Of a DNA stretch of 64,000 nt, positions 24,157 to 33,011 are shown piece by piece (the first letter of the stretch is position 1; every line of letters starts with the position of its first letter). The DNA lies in assembly GCF_001702265.1 (NCBI RefSeq), contig NZ_MAUE01000028.1, positions 1 through 64,000 of the forward strand. The letters are read 5' to 3'. The notes beneath the pieces are model-generated. The model ran no database searches. It saw only the letters and a program-made list of their open reading frames with translations, and was not told the DNA's origin. This DNA comes from Pseudomonas aylmerensis (lineage in GTDB: Bacteria; Pseudomonadota; Gammaproteobacteria; Pseudomonadales; Pseudomonadaceae). The position numbers and the translations under genes are program-made.

Positions 24157-24543
24157 TTATGCGTTGTTGCCTTGCAGACGATCCGCACCGCCTTCAGCCA
24201 GGCCACGTTCCTGCAAGCGATCCGCACCGCCTTCCGCCAGGCCACGTTCCTGCAGGCGATCCGCACCGCCTTCAGCCAGGCCACGTTCCTGCAGGCGATC
24301 CGCACCGCCTTCAGCCAGGCCACGTTCCTGCAGACGATCCGCACCGCCTTCAGCCAGGCCACGTTCCTGCAGGCGATCAGCGCCACCTTCAGCGAAACGG
24401 TTGCCTTGCAGGCGGTCCGAGCCACCCTCTGCAACACGGCTTTCGATCAGGCGATCCGCACCGCCTTCAGCGACGACAGGGTGGGCAAATGCGTTTGCAG
24501 CGAGTACCGAGAAAGCGAGGCTAAGCAAGATTTGGCGTTTCAT
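24157..24543 (-). CDS. Small exported protein made of eight 13-residue repeats
   Basis: A 128-residue protein. A signal peptide (MKRQILLSLAFSVLAANAFA, then HPVV) is followed by exactly eight 13-residue units with no gaps. The five middle units are identical, AEGGADRLQERGL; the outer ones vary (…LIESRV, …GSDRLQGNRF, …LQGNNA). At DNA level this is a 39-bp tandem repeat. The protein is presumably periplasmic or surface exposed. The units are charged and Gly-rich rather than hydrophobic. I do not recognise a characterised family. It has its own terminator and seems monocistronic, between a convergent oxidoreductase and pirin genes. Confidence 0.85.
   Translation of the reverse strand: MKRQILLSLAFSVLAANAFAHPVVAEGGADRLIESRVAEGGSDRLQGNRFAEGGADRLQERGLAEGGADRLQERGLAEGGADRLQERGLAEGGADRLQERGLAEGGADRLQERGLAEGGADRLQGNNA
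24193..24480. repeat. 39-bp tandem repeat (VNTR-like)
   Basis: At least five near-identical 39-bp units (core CAAGCGATCCGCACCGCC on the + strand, followed by TTCAGCCAGGCCACGTTCCTG), with degenerate units at the right end. They encode the 13-residue repeats. The almost perfect identity of the inner copies suggests recent expansion and a variable copy number between strains. Confidence 0.85.
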
Positions 24544-24688
24544 GTGAGTGTGCTCCGAGTGTTTTAGTTGGGTTGTTGCCGGTATGGGTTTGATGTTACG
24601 CGTTGGATTTTTTAAGAGAACTTCATTGGGCTGATGGTGACTATCGACGCCAGCGATGGCCCGCTTGCGCGGACCTTCGCCGAGCCGG

Positions 24689-25411
24689 TCATGGCATCTG
24701 CGGCAGCTCATTGGGGCGCAGGTCGAACACCAGCACCTCGGCATCCTCGCCGTGGCCCAGGCGGATCTGCCGCTCATCCCGCACGCGGGCGCCGTCGCCT
24801 TCCTGCAAGCGCTGGCCGTTGACCTCAACGCTGCCTCGGGCCACATGCACGTACACATGGCGATCTGGCGGCAAGTCCAGGGTGGCGCTTTCGTCAGCGT
24901 TGAACAGCCCGGCATACACCCGTGCGTCCTGGCGCACGCTGAGGGAGCCGTCGGCGCCGTCCGGCGAAATGATCAACTGCAGGCGTCCGCGTTTCTGCGC
25001 TGCGCTGAAATGCTCTTGTTGATAGCGCGGCTCGGCACCGGCCACGGCGGGCACGATCCAGATCTGCAGGAAGTGCACGCCACGGCTCTGGCTGTGGTTG
25101 AACTCGCTGTGGGCCACACCGCTGCCGGCGCTCATCAGTTGCACATCACCGGGGCGGATCACCGAGCCGGTACCCAGGGTGTCCTTGTGTTCCAGGGCGC
25201 CTTCGAGCACGTAGGAGAAAATCTCCATGTCGCGGTGCGGGTGCTGGCCGAAGCCCTTGCCGGCGGCGACGCGGTCATCGTTGATCACCAGCAGGTCGGA
25301 AAAACCTTGCTCGGCGGGGTTCCAGTAGTTGGCGAACGAAAAGGTGTGGAACGACTTCAACCAACCGTGATTGGCGGCGCCGCGTTCCGAAGCTTTGCGA
25401 AGGGTCAGCAT
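24689..25411 (-). CDS. Pirin-family cupin protein (YhhW-like)
   Basis: A 240-residue bicupin. The N-terminal pirin signature is SFHTFSFANYWNPAEQGFSDLLVINDD, then GFGQHPHRDMEIFSYVLEGALEHKD with the metal-binding histidines, and VQLMSAGSGVAHSEFN. E. coli YhhW, the nearest type, shows quercetinase activity in vitro, but the physiological function of bacterial pirins is not settled. The length agrees with YhhW (231). It is cytoplasmic. It is divergent from the GlxA-type regulator gene (181 bp apart), which could control it. Confidence 0.93.
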   Translation of the reverse strand: MLTLRKASERGAANHGWLKSFHTFSFANYWNPAEQGFSDLLVINDDRVAAGKGFGQHPHRDMEIFSYVLEGALEHKDTLGTGSVIRPGDVQLMSAGSGVAHSEFNHSQSRGVHFLQIWIVPAVAGAEPRYQQEHFSAAQKRGRLQLIISPDGADGSLSVRQDARVYAGLFNADESATLDLPPDRHVYVHVARGSVEVNGQRLQEGDGARVRDERQIRLGHGEDAEVLVFDLRPNELPQMP

Positions 25412-25592
25412 GGTGGTGTCCTCAAGTGAGCGCGGGCTGCGAGATGCAGGGCGCTGGCGTTGAGAAGAAGGTTACTGGTTACCGTTGGATTCATTAAGGA
25501 GATGAAATCTGAATAACTGTCTCCTTGAGGTTGACAGTAATCGACGTGCCATAATGGCTGACGCTTTCCCTTCCTTATAGGTCTCCCGCTTG

Positions 25593-26543
25593 ATGAAAAC
25601 CGTGGCCATGGCGCTGTTTCCGGACTTCCTCCTGCTCGACATGGCGGGGCCGCTCGAGGTGTTTTCCATCGCCAACCGCTACCTGCCTGCGGCCGACCAC
25701 TACCAGATACTCACCATCGGCACCGAGCCTGGCCCGTTGCGCGCCTCCAATGGGGTGGTGGTGCAGGCCGACCTCCTGCTGGGCCAGGCGCACGCGGCCT
25801 ACGACCTGCTGCTGGTGCCCGGCGGGCCCGGCGCCTATAACGAATGCCATCCCGCGCTGTTGCCCTGGCTGCAAGAGGCCGCGCCGCGTGCCCGGCGCTT
25901 TGGGTCGATCTGCACCGGAGCGTTTGTGCTGGGGCATGCCGGCCTGCTCGATCATCACCGCGTGACCACCCATTGGCACTACACCGAGCGCCTGATCAAG
26001 GCCTTCCCCAAGGCCATCGTCGAGACGGACCGCATCTACCTGCAGGACGGGCGATTGATTACCTCTGGTGGGGTCACGGCCGGTATCGACCTGGCGCTGT
26101 CGATTGTCGCCCAGGACCACGGCAAGCAGGTCGCGGTGGACGTAGCCAAGGTGCTGCTGGTGGTAATGAAGCGCCAGGGCGGCCAGGCCCAGTTCAGCCC
26201 GATGACAGCCGCCGTCGCGCCGCAGGAAACCGCGATCACCCGCGTGCAGCAGCACGTCCTCGACCACCTGGACCAGCCCTTCAGCATCGAGTCGATGGCC
26301 ACGCTGGCGGGCATGAGTGCGCGCCACTTCGCGCGGCTGTTTGCCAAGGAGGTGCAGATGACGCCCATGGCCTTCCTGCAGGGCGCGCGTATCGACCGCG
26401 CCCGCCAGCTGCTGGAGGCCACCGACCTGCCGCTGAAGACCGTGGCCTTCCACGCAGGTTTTGGCAGCGTGCGGCATATGCGTTTTCTGTTCAGTGAAAA
26501 GCTCGGTCTCAACCCGACCCAATACCGGCAGCAGTTCAGTTAG
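25593..26543 (+). CDS. GlxA-family AraC regulator (DJ-1/PfpI domain plus HTH)
   Basis: A 316-residue protein. The N-terminal half is DJ-1/PfpI-like (VAMALFPDFLLLDMAGPLEVF, LLVPGGPGAYNE, and the nucleophile-elbow-like SICTGAFVLGHAGLLD). The C-terminal AraC HTH follows (FSIESMATLAGMSARHFARLFAKEVQMTPMAFLQGARIDRARQLLEATDLPLKTVAFHAGF). Such proteins regulate choline, glycine-betaine, carnitine or arginine metabolism in pseudomonads, though the target here is unknown. The ATG at 25593 is preferred over a TTG at 25590. It faces away from the pirin gene. Confidence 0.92.
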   Translation: MKTVAMALFPDFLLLDMAGPLEVFSIANRYLPAADHYQILTIGTEPGPLRASNGVVVQADLLLGQAHAAYDLLLVPGGPGAYNECHPALLPWLQEAAPRARRFGSICTGAFVLGHAGLLDHHRVTTHWHYTERLIKAFPKAIVETDRIYLQDGRLITSGGVTAGIDLALSIVAQDHGKQVAVDVAKVLLVVMKRQGGQAQFSPMTAAVAPQETAITRVQQHVLDHLDQPFSIESMATLAGMSARHFARLFAKEVQMTPMAFLQGARIDRARQLLEATDLPLKTVAFHAGFGSVRHMRFLFSEKLGLNPTQYRQQFS

Positions 26544-26638
26544 CGCCAGGATGTCCGTCTCGCGCACTCGAATGTCCGTGTCGCTCCCCGTGCCAGCATT
26601 GTCCTGTCATCGCCAAGTGGCAAGATAGCCACAGGCCC

Positions 26639-28162
26639 ATGGAACAGGACGCGCAAACGCCCAAGGCCGGGTGTTCCAGCGCGATGACAGCGATGAACAA
26701 CCTTCAGGCGATGGATGCGAACGGCACGGTGCGTTTCGGTGCCTATGCCTTTCACCGGCAACAGCGGCTGCTCAGCAAGGCCGGGTGGCCGGTGCCCTTG
26801 GGCGGCCGCGCGCTGGATATCCTCGCGGTGCTGCTCGAGGCGCCCGGGCAGTTCATCAACAAGGCCACGCTGATCGAGCGCGTCTGGCCGTGCAGTGTTG
26901 TCGAGGAAAGCAACCTGCGCGTGCACATCGCCGCCTTGCGCCGTGCCCTCGACGGGCAACGCTGCATCCTCAACGATCCCCAGCGCGGCTACTGTTTCAT
27001 TGCGCCGGTGCACGGCGAGCTATCGTCGCAGTTGCCCCGGCACAATTTGGCCACGCGGCTCAGCCCGGTGATGGGGCGCGATGAATTGCTTGGCGTGCTG
27101 GTGCGGCGCCTTTCCGGGCAGCGTCTGATGACCCTCACCGGCTGTGCCGGCGTCGGCAAGAGCACCCTGGCCCTGGCGCTGGCCGAGCGCGTATTGCCAC
27201 GCTATCGCGCCGGCGTGTGGTGGGTGGACCTCGCCACCGTGCAGGCGCCGACAATGCTGCTACAGCACCTGGCCACAGTGCTGCACCTGGTACCCACCCG
27301 TAGCCCCGTCAAACTATGCCGCCAACTGGCCGGCCGGCAGTTATTGCTGGTGCTCGACGGCGTTGACCCGCTGCTGGGTGCCTGCCGGCATCTCGTGCGC
27401 GCGCTGCACGAGCAGGCGCCGCAGGTCAGCGTGCTGATCAGCAGTCGCGAAGCCTTGCAAGTGCCTGGCGAATGGGTGCTGCGCGTGCCGCCGCTGGCGG
27501 TGCCTGCACCGGCGGTATTGGGCAGCGTCGACCACGCGATGGCTTGCCCGGCGGTGCAACTGTTCGTCGCCCGCGTACGTGCCAGTCAGCAGGACTATGA
27601 TTTGCGCCCCCAGGACCTGGCACCCCTGCGCGACATCTGCCGACGCCTCGACGGCCTTCCCCTGGCCCTGGAACTGGCGGCCGCCCAGGTCGACGCCCTG
27701 GGCGTGCGCGGTTTACAGGCGCAGCTGCGCAGCGGCATACAGACGCTGAGCCGCGGTCGACGCACGGCCGTGGAGCGCCACCAATCGCTGGCCGCTGCCC
27801 TGGACTGGAGCTACGAACGCCTGAGCCTGCCGGAGCGCTGGCTGTTCCTGCAATTGGGCTTGTTCAAAATGGCCGTGACCTTGCCGTCCTTGAGCGTGCT
27901 GGTCGCCGGCACCGAGCTGGAACACGCCGACCTTGCCTACCTGCTGGCGCGACTGGTGAGTACCTCGTTGCTGAACGTCGAGCCGGGCCCGGGGCCCGCG
28001 CGTTATCGTTTGCTCAACAGCACCCGCAGCTACGCCCTCGCGCAGTTGCGCGATCCGGCGCAGGTGGCACGGTTGCAGCAGGGGTATGGGCATTATCTGG
28101 GGGCGTTTTCAGGCCGGACGTTTGTCCTGCAACTCGTCGAGCAGGCGGCGTACGCGCAGTAG
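26639..28162 (+). CDS. wHTH-ATPase (STAND-like) regulator, probably C-terminally truncated
   Basis: A 507-residue protein. A PhoB-type winged helix (FGAYAFHRQQRLLSKAGWPV, LGGRALDILAVLLEAPGQF) occupies residues ~30-122. An NB-ARC/AAA-like ATPase follows with Walker A GCAGVGKST at ~168-176 and Walker B-like LLLVLDGVDPLL. It closely parallels the convergent 920-residue neighbour but stops just after the region matching RYRLLDITRTYALEKL. The TPR-like C-terminal ~400 residues are missing, and the last ~15 codons are antisense to the neighbour. The start could also be at M16 (26684). No target is known; truncation may uncouple signal sensing. Confidence 0.72.
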   Translation: MEQDAQTPKAGCSSAMTAMNNLQAMDANGTVRFGAYAFHRQQRLLSKAGWPVPLGGRALDILAVLLEAPGQFINKATLIERVWPCSVVEESNLRVHIAALRRALDGQRCILNDPQRGYCFIAPVHGELSSQLPRHNLATRLSPVMGRDELLGVLVRRLSGQRLMTLTGCAGVGKSTLALALAERVLPRYRAGVWWVDLATVQAPTMLLQHLATVLHLVPTRSPVKLCRQLAGRQLLLVLDGVDPLLGACRHLVRALHEQAPQVSVLISSREALQVPGEWVLRVPPLAVPAPAVLGSVDHAMACPAVQLFVARVRASQQDYDLRPQDLAPLRDICRRLDGLPLALELAAAQVDALGVRGLQAQLRSGIQTLSRGRRTAVERHQSLAAALDWSYERLSLPERWLFLQLGLFKMAVTLPSLSVLVAGTELEHADLAYLLARLVSTSLLNVEPGPGPARYRLLNSTRSYALAQLRDPAQVARLQQGYGHYLGAFSGRTFVLQLVEQAAYAQ

Positions 28163-30871
28163 GTCGCGGGTGGCAAAGCCTTCGGTAAAGCGCCCGTAGA
28201 CTGAACCGAGCAGATCGCGCGCAGGCTGCAGGCGACCTTGCTGCTGCCAGCGTTGTGCCAATGAGGTTGCGCAACGCAGTTCCCAGGCCAGCGCGCCTTG
28301 CTGGTTAGCCAGGCCGAGGGATTCGAGCAGCAGCGCTTCGGCGGTGCGGGTGTCGGCCATGCCCTCGGCGTGCACGCGGATCACTTCGGCGGCGCACCAG
28401 CCGGCTGCCCCCGTGCGGGCGCGCTCGAAGGCTTGCTCATCGACGACACGCGCGCCGAACGTGATCAGGATGTCGTCTATCAGCCCCAGGCCCTGCAGGT
28501 CCTGGTGGCCGGGAATCCCGGCGTAGTGCCCCGCCCAGGTCTGGAACAACTGCACCGAATGCTTGTGGGACTGCTCCAGCAGCAGCGTCTGCAGGCGCTG
28601 CGCCGCCTCGTCATCGCCGTTGTAGCGGGCGATGACCACGCCGGCCAGGGCCAGGGTGTAGCAGATCGACGTGCCGTGATTGATCTGCAGCGCCAACTCC
28701 AGCGCCTGGCTGGCCACGGCCCAGGCGCGCTCGGGAAAGCCCTGCAACCACAGGATGCGCGCCAATACCGTCAGTGAGGCGACGCTCTGGTCATATTGCA
28801 CGCCCAAGCGATAGGCAAAGCGATTCAGCGAGCCGCTGTGCGCCATGCGCTGGATGACCTGTTCGGCCGTGTGCCGGGCGAGTGCCTGGTTGCCGGTGTA
28901 ATGCTGCGCCAGCACGTGCAGGCGCTGGGTACTCAGCTCCAGCAGCGGCTCGGTGCGCGGGTCGAGGTGGTCGAATTGCACGCTCAGTGCCTGTGCATGG
29001 CGATAATGGCCTGCGCACAGGTTGACCGCCATGTGGCCGGAGACCGCGCGCAATTGGCCGGCGAGGTCCTGGCGTTCCTCGGCCAGTTGCCTGGCGCTGG
29101 CAAACGCGGCGATGGTCCGCGGTGCGCCGCCCAACGCGTGATAGGACAGGCTGCCCAGGGCCAATTGCAGCTGCATCGTCAATTGCGTGCAGGGCGCACT
29201 GGCCTCGGCCATCAGCGCCAGCGCCTTGTCGACATACACCGCATGCTCCCTGACCAGCGACAATTCTTGCCACAGCGGCATGGCGCTGACCGTCAGGCGG
29301 ATCGCCAGCAGGTGTTCGCCGCCCTCGGCAAGGCCCCAGTCGAGCGCGGCACGCACGTCTTCGCGCAGTGGCGCGTAGCGGTCGAGCCACGGTTGGGTCG
29401 CGATCAACTCCCAGTCGTCCTGCGCTTGCTCCATCAGCGTCAGGCAGCGCACCGCATGGCGCTCGCGCGTGGCGTGCAGCTCGTTGGCAAGGTTGAGCTT
29501 TTCCAGGGCGTAGGTACGGGTGATGTCCAGCAGGCGATAGACCATCTCGTCATCGCCCGGCTCCACATTGAGCAAGGATTTGGCCACCAGCTGGGTGATC
29601 GAGCCCAGCACCTCGGCCGGTGCAATCTGCTCGCCGGCAATCACCGCCGCCGCGCTGGCCAGGCTGAAACCGCCACGGAACACCGCGAGGCGACGCAGGC
29701 ACACCTGCTCGCACGCGGTCAGCAGGTCGAAGCTCCAATCCAGCGTGGCGCGCAAGGTCTGATGACGGGGCAGGGCGCTCCGCCGGCCACGGGTCAGCAG
29801 GCGGAAGTTGTCTTCCATCTGCACCAGCAGGCGCGGCAGGCCGAAGCGTTCGATCTGCGCCGCCACCAACTCGATTGCCAGCGGGATGCCGTCGAGGCGC
29901 TGGCAAATATCAATCGCCAACGGCAGTTCGGCTTCGCTCAGCTCAAAGCGGTCCTGGTGCGACATGGCCCGCTCGATCAGCAATTGCAGGGCCGGGTAGC
30001 CCATGGCCTGGGCGCGATTGCCGGTGGCAGGCGGGCAGGCCAGGGGGTCGAGGCGTTGCACCGACTCGCCCTCGGCGCGCAGGGCCTCGCGGCTGGTGGC
30101 CAGGATATGCAGCCGGGGCGCATGGCGCAGCAGGCTTTCGCTGATCAGCGCGATGTCGTCCAGCAGGTGCTCGCAATTGTCGATCACCAGCAGCCACTGG
30201 CGTTCCTGCAGGCGGCGCGCGAAGGTGTCCAGGGGTTCATGCTCGACGTGTGTGAGGCCGAGCAGGGCGGCGAGGTTGGGCAGGATCAGCGCCGGTGCGC
30301 TGAGGGGCGCCAGGTCCAGCAGGTGGATGCCGTCGCGGTAATGTCCGATCAGAAGTTCGGCCACGCGCAACGCGACGGTGGTCTTGCCGATGCCGCCGGC
30401 GCCGGTCAGGGTGATAAAGCGCTGTTGCGGCAGCTGTTGCACCAGGCGGTCGATCAAGGCCTGGCGGCCGATCACGCGGGTGCGCCGCAGTGGCAGGTTA
30501 TGGCCCTGGGCTTGCGGGGTGCCATCAGCCGGAAAGGTCATCGGTTCGATGCTCAGTGGCGCAACAAAACTGTAGCCACGCTGGGCCACCGTGACGATAT
30601 AGCGCTGCCCGGCCTGGCCGTCGCCCAATGCCTTGCGCAACGCGGCCATATGCACCCGCAGGTTGCCGTCTTCCACCACGCTGTGCGGCCAGACCCGGGC
30701 GATCAAGGCCTGCTTGCTCACTACGTTGCCGGCCTGCTCCAGCAGGATCAGCAGGATATCCAGCGCGCGCCGGCCCAGGCGCAATGGCTGGCCGGCCTCC
30801 AGCACCAGGCGTTGGCGCGGATAGACGCGGTAGGGGCCGAAATGTACGGCCTGGTCGCTGAGGTCGCTCAT
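28109..30871 (-). CDS. Large wHTH-ATPase-TPR (STAND-type) transcriptional regulator
   Basis: A 920-residue protein. Residues ~8-105 are an OmpR/CadC-type winged helix (FGPYRVYPRQRLVLEAGQPL, RALDILLILLEQAGNVVSKQALI). At ~135-450 there is an ATPase with Walker A GAGGIGKTT and Walker B LLVIDNCEHLLDD, followed by TSREALRAEGE. The C-terminal ~450 residues are helical and TPR/MalT-like. The architecture is that of STAND regulators, which oligomerise on ATP and inducer. The gene converges on and overlaps its smaller paralogue by 54 bp. The ligand and regulon are unknown. Confidence 0.85.
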   Translation of the reverse strand: MSDLSDQAVHFGPYRVYPRQRLVLEAGQPLRLGRRALDILLILLEQAGNVVSKQALIARVWPHSVVEDGNLRVHMAALRKALGDGQAGQRYIVTVAQRGYSFVAPLSIEPMTFPADGTPQAQGHNLPLRRTRVIGRQALIDRLVQQLPQQRFITLTGAGGIGKTTVALRVAELLIGHYRDGIHLLDLAPLSAPALILPNLAALLGLTHVEHEPLDTFARRLQERQWLLVIDNCEHLLDDIALISESLLRHAPRLHILATSREALRAEGESVQRLDPLACPPATGNRAQAMGYPALQLLIERAMSHQDRFELSEAELPLAIDICQRLDGIPLAIELVAAQIERFGLPRLLVQMEDNFRLLTRGRRSALPRHQTLRATLDWSFDLLTACEQVCLRRLAVFRGGFSLASAAAVIAGEQIAPAEVLGSITQLVAKSLLNVEPGDDEMVYRLLDITRTYALEKLNLANELHATRERHAVRCLTLMEQAQDDWELIATQPWLDRYAPLREDVRAALDWGLAEGGEHLLAIRLTVSAMPLWQELSLVREHAVYVDKALALMAEASAPCTQLTMQLQLALGSLSYHALGGAPRTIAAFASARQLAEERQDLAGQLRAVSGHMAVNLCAGHYRHAQALSVQFDHLDPRTEPLLELSTQRLHVLAQHYTGNQALARHTAEQVIQRMAHSGSLNRFAYRLGVQYDQSVASLTVLARILWLQGFPERAWAVASQALELALQINHGTSICYTLALAGVVIARYNGDDEAAQRLQTLLLEQSHKHSVQLFQTWAGHYAGIPGHQDLQGLGLIDDILITFGARVVDEQAFERARTGAAGWCAAEVIRVHAEGMADTRTAEALLLESLGLANQQGALAWELRCATSLAQRWQQQGRLQPARDLLGSVYGRFTEGFATRDLLRVRRLLDELQDKRPA

Positions 30872-30929
30872 GGCGCGCCATGCTCGGAAAAAGGAGTGCG
30901 GCCAGCATAGGCCAGGTGCGCCGCCACCA

Positions 30930-31328
30930 CTAGGCCGCGATCACGTCGGGCTTGTGACGCAATTGGTGATTTCGCCAGGTCATCGGGTTGACGCCTTCGC
31001 TGCGGGTGAACATATGGCAGAAATGCGCCTGGTCGCAGAAGCCGCATTCGAGGCTGATCTGCGTCAGGCTCAGGGCGGAACCGGTGATCAGTTCCTTGGC
31101 CCGCTGGATGCGCTGCTGGCGAATCCATTCCTGCGGCGACAGCCCGGTGGTGCACTTGAACGCGCGGGAGAAATGACTGCGTGACAGCGCGCAGGCTTGG
31201 GCCAGGTCGGCAATCGCCAGGCTTTCGCCGAGGTTGGCGAGGATCAATTGCTTGGCAATGCGTTCGCGCCGGGGGCAGAGGCCGCCGGTCGCGGGCAAGC
31301 GGGGAGCACAGTACTCAAGTCGGGCCAT
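30930..31328 (-). CDS. Small AraC-family HTH protein
   Basis: A 132-residue protein consisting essentially of the two AraC helix-turn-helix motifs (SLAIADLAQACALSRSHFSRAFKCTTGLSPQEWIRQQRIQRA, then LSLTQISLECGFCDQAHFCHMFTRSEGVNPMTWR) with a short N-terminal arm and no effector domain. The start at 31328 (ARLEYCAPRLPATGG) is chosen because the longer upstream frame has no coding character. MarA/SoxS-like size suggests control by expression level. It is divergent from the LysR gene at 31543 with 214 bp between. Confidence 0.85.
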   Translation of the reverse strand: MARLEYCAPRLPATGGLCPRRERIAKQLILANLGESLAIADLAQACALSRSHFSRAFKCTTGLSPQEWIRQQRIQRAKELITGSALSLTQISLECGFCDQAHFCHMFTRSEGVNPMTWRNHQLRHKPDVIAA

Positions 31329-31542
31329 GACAGATATCCGCAGTCGATGGGAGCGTTCCCGGTGAATGGATGCAGTGTAGACCGCTGCATTCTTGGCGCC
31401 GGACCGTCTGGCTGACGAGTTAATCGTTGTTAATTTTGCCAGCTCAGGCGGCAAAAACCGGCGGAAAAGACAGCACAGCCATGCAATACCACGGGTGGCT
31501 CGCGTGCTTATCTGTGGGCCTTTCAGCCGTTTGGATTGCCCC

Positions 31543-32448
31543 ATGAACCGCAACGACCTGCGCCGCGTCGACATGAACCTCTTGGTGATTTTCGAAGCGC
31601 TGATGTTCGAGAAGAACCTGACCCGCGTCGCCGAAAAGCTCTTCATGGGCCAACCGGCGGTCAGTGCGGCACTCGGGCGCCTGCGCGACCTGTTCGACGA
31701 CCCGTTGCTGCTGCGCAACGGCCGGGGCATGGAACCCACGCCACGGGCGCTGGCGATACTCAAGGAGCTGCAACCGGCCATGGACACTATTTCCGGCGCG
31801 GTCAGCCGCGCCAAGGATTTCGACCCTTCCACCAGCTGCGCGGTGTTTCGCATCGGCCTCTCCGACGACGCCGAGTTCGGCCTGTTCCCGCCTTTGCTCA
31901 GCCAACTGCGCGAAGAGGCGCCGGGCATCATCGTGGTGGTGCGTCGCGCCAACTACCTGTTGATGTCGTCGCTGCTGGCCAGTGGCGAGATCACGGTGGG
32001 GGTGAGCTACACCACTGAATTGCCGGCGAATGCCAAGCGCAAGAAGCTGCGCGAAATTCCCTGCAAGGTGCTGCGCGGCGACGCCGGCGTGGCACCGCTG
32101 ACCCTCGACGACTACTGCGAGCGGCCCCACGCGATGGTGTCGTTTTCGGGGGATTTGAGCGGCAACATTGACCTGGACCTGGCGCGTATCGGCCGGGCCC
32201 GCCGGGTGGTGCTGGCGGTGCCGCAGTTCAGTGGGTTGCGCGCGCTGTTGGCGGGCACGCAGATCATCGCCACAGTGCCGGATTACGCGGCCTGCGCGTT
32301 GACCGAGGGCACGTCGCTGCGAGCCGAGGACCCGCCGTTTGCGATAGAGGCAGCGGAGCTGTCGATGGTGTGGAGCGGGGTGCATGACAATGACCCGGCG
32401 GAGCGGTGGTTGCGGGCGAGGATTTCGGAGCACATGGCGGGGGCTTGA
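31543..32448 (+). CDS. LysR-family transcriptional regulator (NahR/LinR-like)
   Basis: A 301-residue LysR. The N-terminal RRVDMNLLVIFEALMFEKNLTRVAEKLFMGQPAVSAALGRLRDLFDDPLLLRNGRGMEPT is typical of the NodD/NahR-type subgroup, and the PBP2-like effector domain begins at ~95 (CAVFRIGLSDDAEFGLFPPLLSQL). The ATG at 31543 was chosen; the frame is open further upstream without a better start. It probably regulates the AhpD-like gene 122 bp downstream or the divergent AraC gene. The inducer is unknown. Confidence 0.9.
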   Translation: MNRNDLRRVDMNLLVIFEALMFEKNLTRVAEKLFMGQPAVSAALGRLRDLFDDPLLLRNGRGMEPTPRALAILKELQPAMDTISGAVSRAKDFDPSTSCAVFRIGLSDDAEFGLFPPLLSQLREEAPGIIVVVRRANYLLMSSLLASGEITVGVSYTTELPANAKRKKLREIPCKVLRGDAGVAPLTLDDYCERPHAMVSFSGDLSGNIDLDLARIGRARRVVLAVPQFSGLRALLAGTQIIATVPDYAACALTEGTSLRAEDPPFAIEAAELSMVWSGVHDNDPAERWLRARISEHMAGA

Positions 32449-32570
32449 TTGAGGAGGTGGGCACAGCCCACCAGGAATTGGTCACCCATTCTTCCCCGGA
32501 ATTGGATATTCCTCCCACCACCTCCGGTCACTAACCTAGCCATCAACCCCCACCGTTCCGGAGAACCACC

Positions 32571-33008
32571 ATGCAAGCGCGTACCGATTTCTACACCGCC
32601 TCCCCAGACGCCATGAAAGCCATGCTCGCCCTGGAAGCCGCTGTCGGCAAACTGTCCATCGAGTTGCCCCTGCTGGAACTGATCCGCCTGCGTGTTTCGC
32701 AGATCAATGGCTGTGCCTTCTGTCTCGACATGCACACCGCCGATGCCCGCAAGGGCGGTGAGACCGAGCGTCGCCTGTACACCGTGTCGGCCTGGCGTGA
32801 AACGCCGTTCTTCACCCCGCGTGAGCGCGCCGCACTGGCCTGGGCCGAAAGCCTGACCCTGCTCAGCCAGACCCACGCGCCGGATGAAGACTTCAATGCA
32901 CTCGCCGCTGAGTTCAGCGCTCAGGAGCAGGTCGACCTGAGCGTGGCCATCGCCACCATCAACAGCTGGAACCGCCTCGCGGTGGGTTTTCGCAAGATGC
33001 CCAAGTAA
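32571..33008 (+). CDS. AhpD-like carboxymuconolactone decarboxylase family protein
   Basis: A 145-residue all-helical protein with the AhpD/CMD core VSQINGCAFCLDMHTADARKGGETERRLYTVSAWRETPFFTPRERAALAWAE (written here as a description of residues ~43-94; key residues C-x2-C and the following His). The CxxC/His motif is that of peroxidase-type alkylhydroperoxidases. It may scavenge peroxides or act on a small electrophile. It is convergent with the TonB receptor gene, 3 bp apart at the 3' ends, and probably controlled by the upstream LysR. Confidence 0.88.
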   Translation: MQARTDFYTASPDAMKAMLALEAAVGKLSIELPLLELIRLRVSQINGCAFCLDMHTADARKGGETERRLYTVSAWRETPFFTPRERAALAWAESLTLLSQTHAPDEDFNALAAEFSAQEQVDLSVAIATINSWNRLAVGFRKMPK

Positions 33009-33011
33009 GCC

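Noticed and set aside
24159..24567. Plus-strand reading frames through the 39-bp repeat
   Set aside because: A 39-bp period leaves all frames open; only the minus frame has a signal peptide, a start with context and a terminator.
28796..30910. Long antisense reading frame (~704 codons) on the + strand opposite the large regulator
   Set aside because: GC-rich third positions create antisense frames; the composition is Gln/His/Arg-rich with no known domain, and the opposite strand holds a clear wHTH-ATPase protein.
30930..31952. Longer 340-codon version of the AraC protein
   Set aside because: The extra N-terminal part is low-complexity and antisense to the LysR gene; the 132-residue form starts at a plausible ATG and contains the whole HTH.
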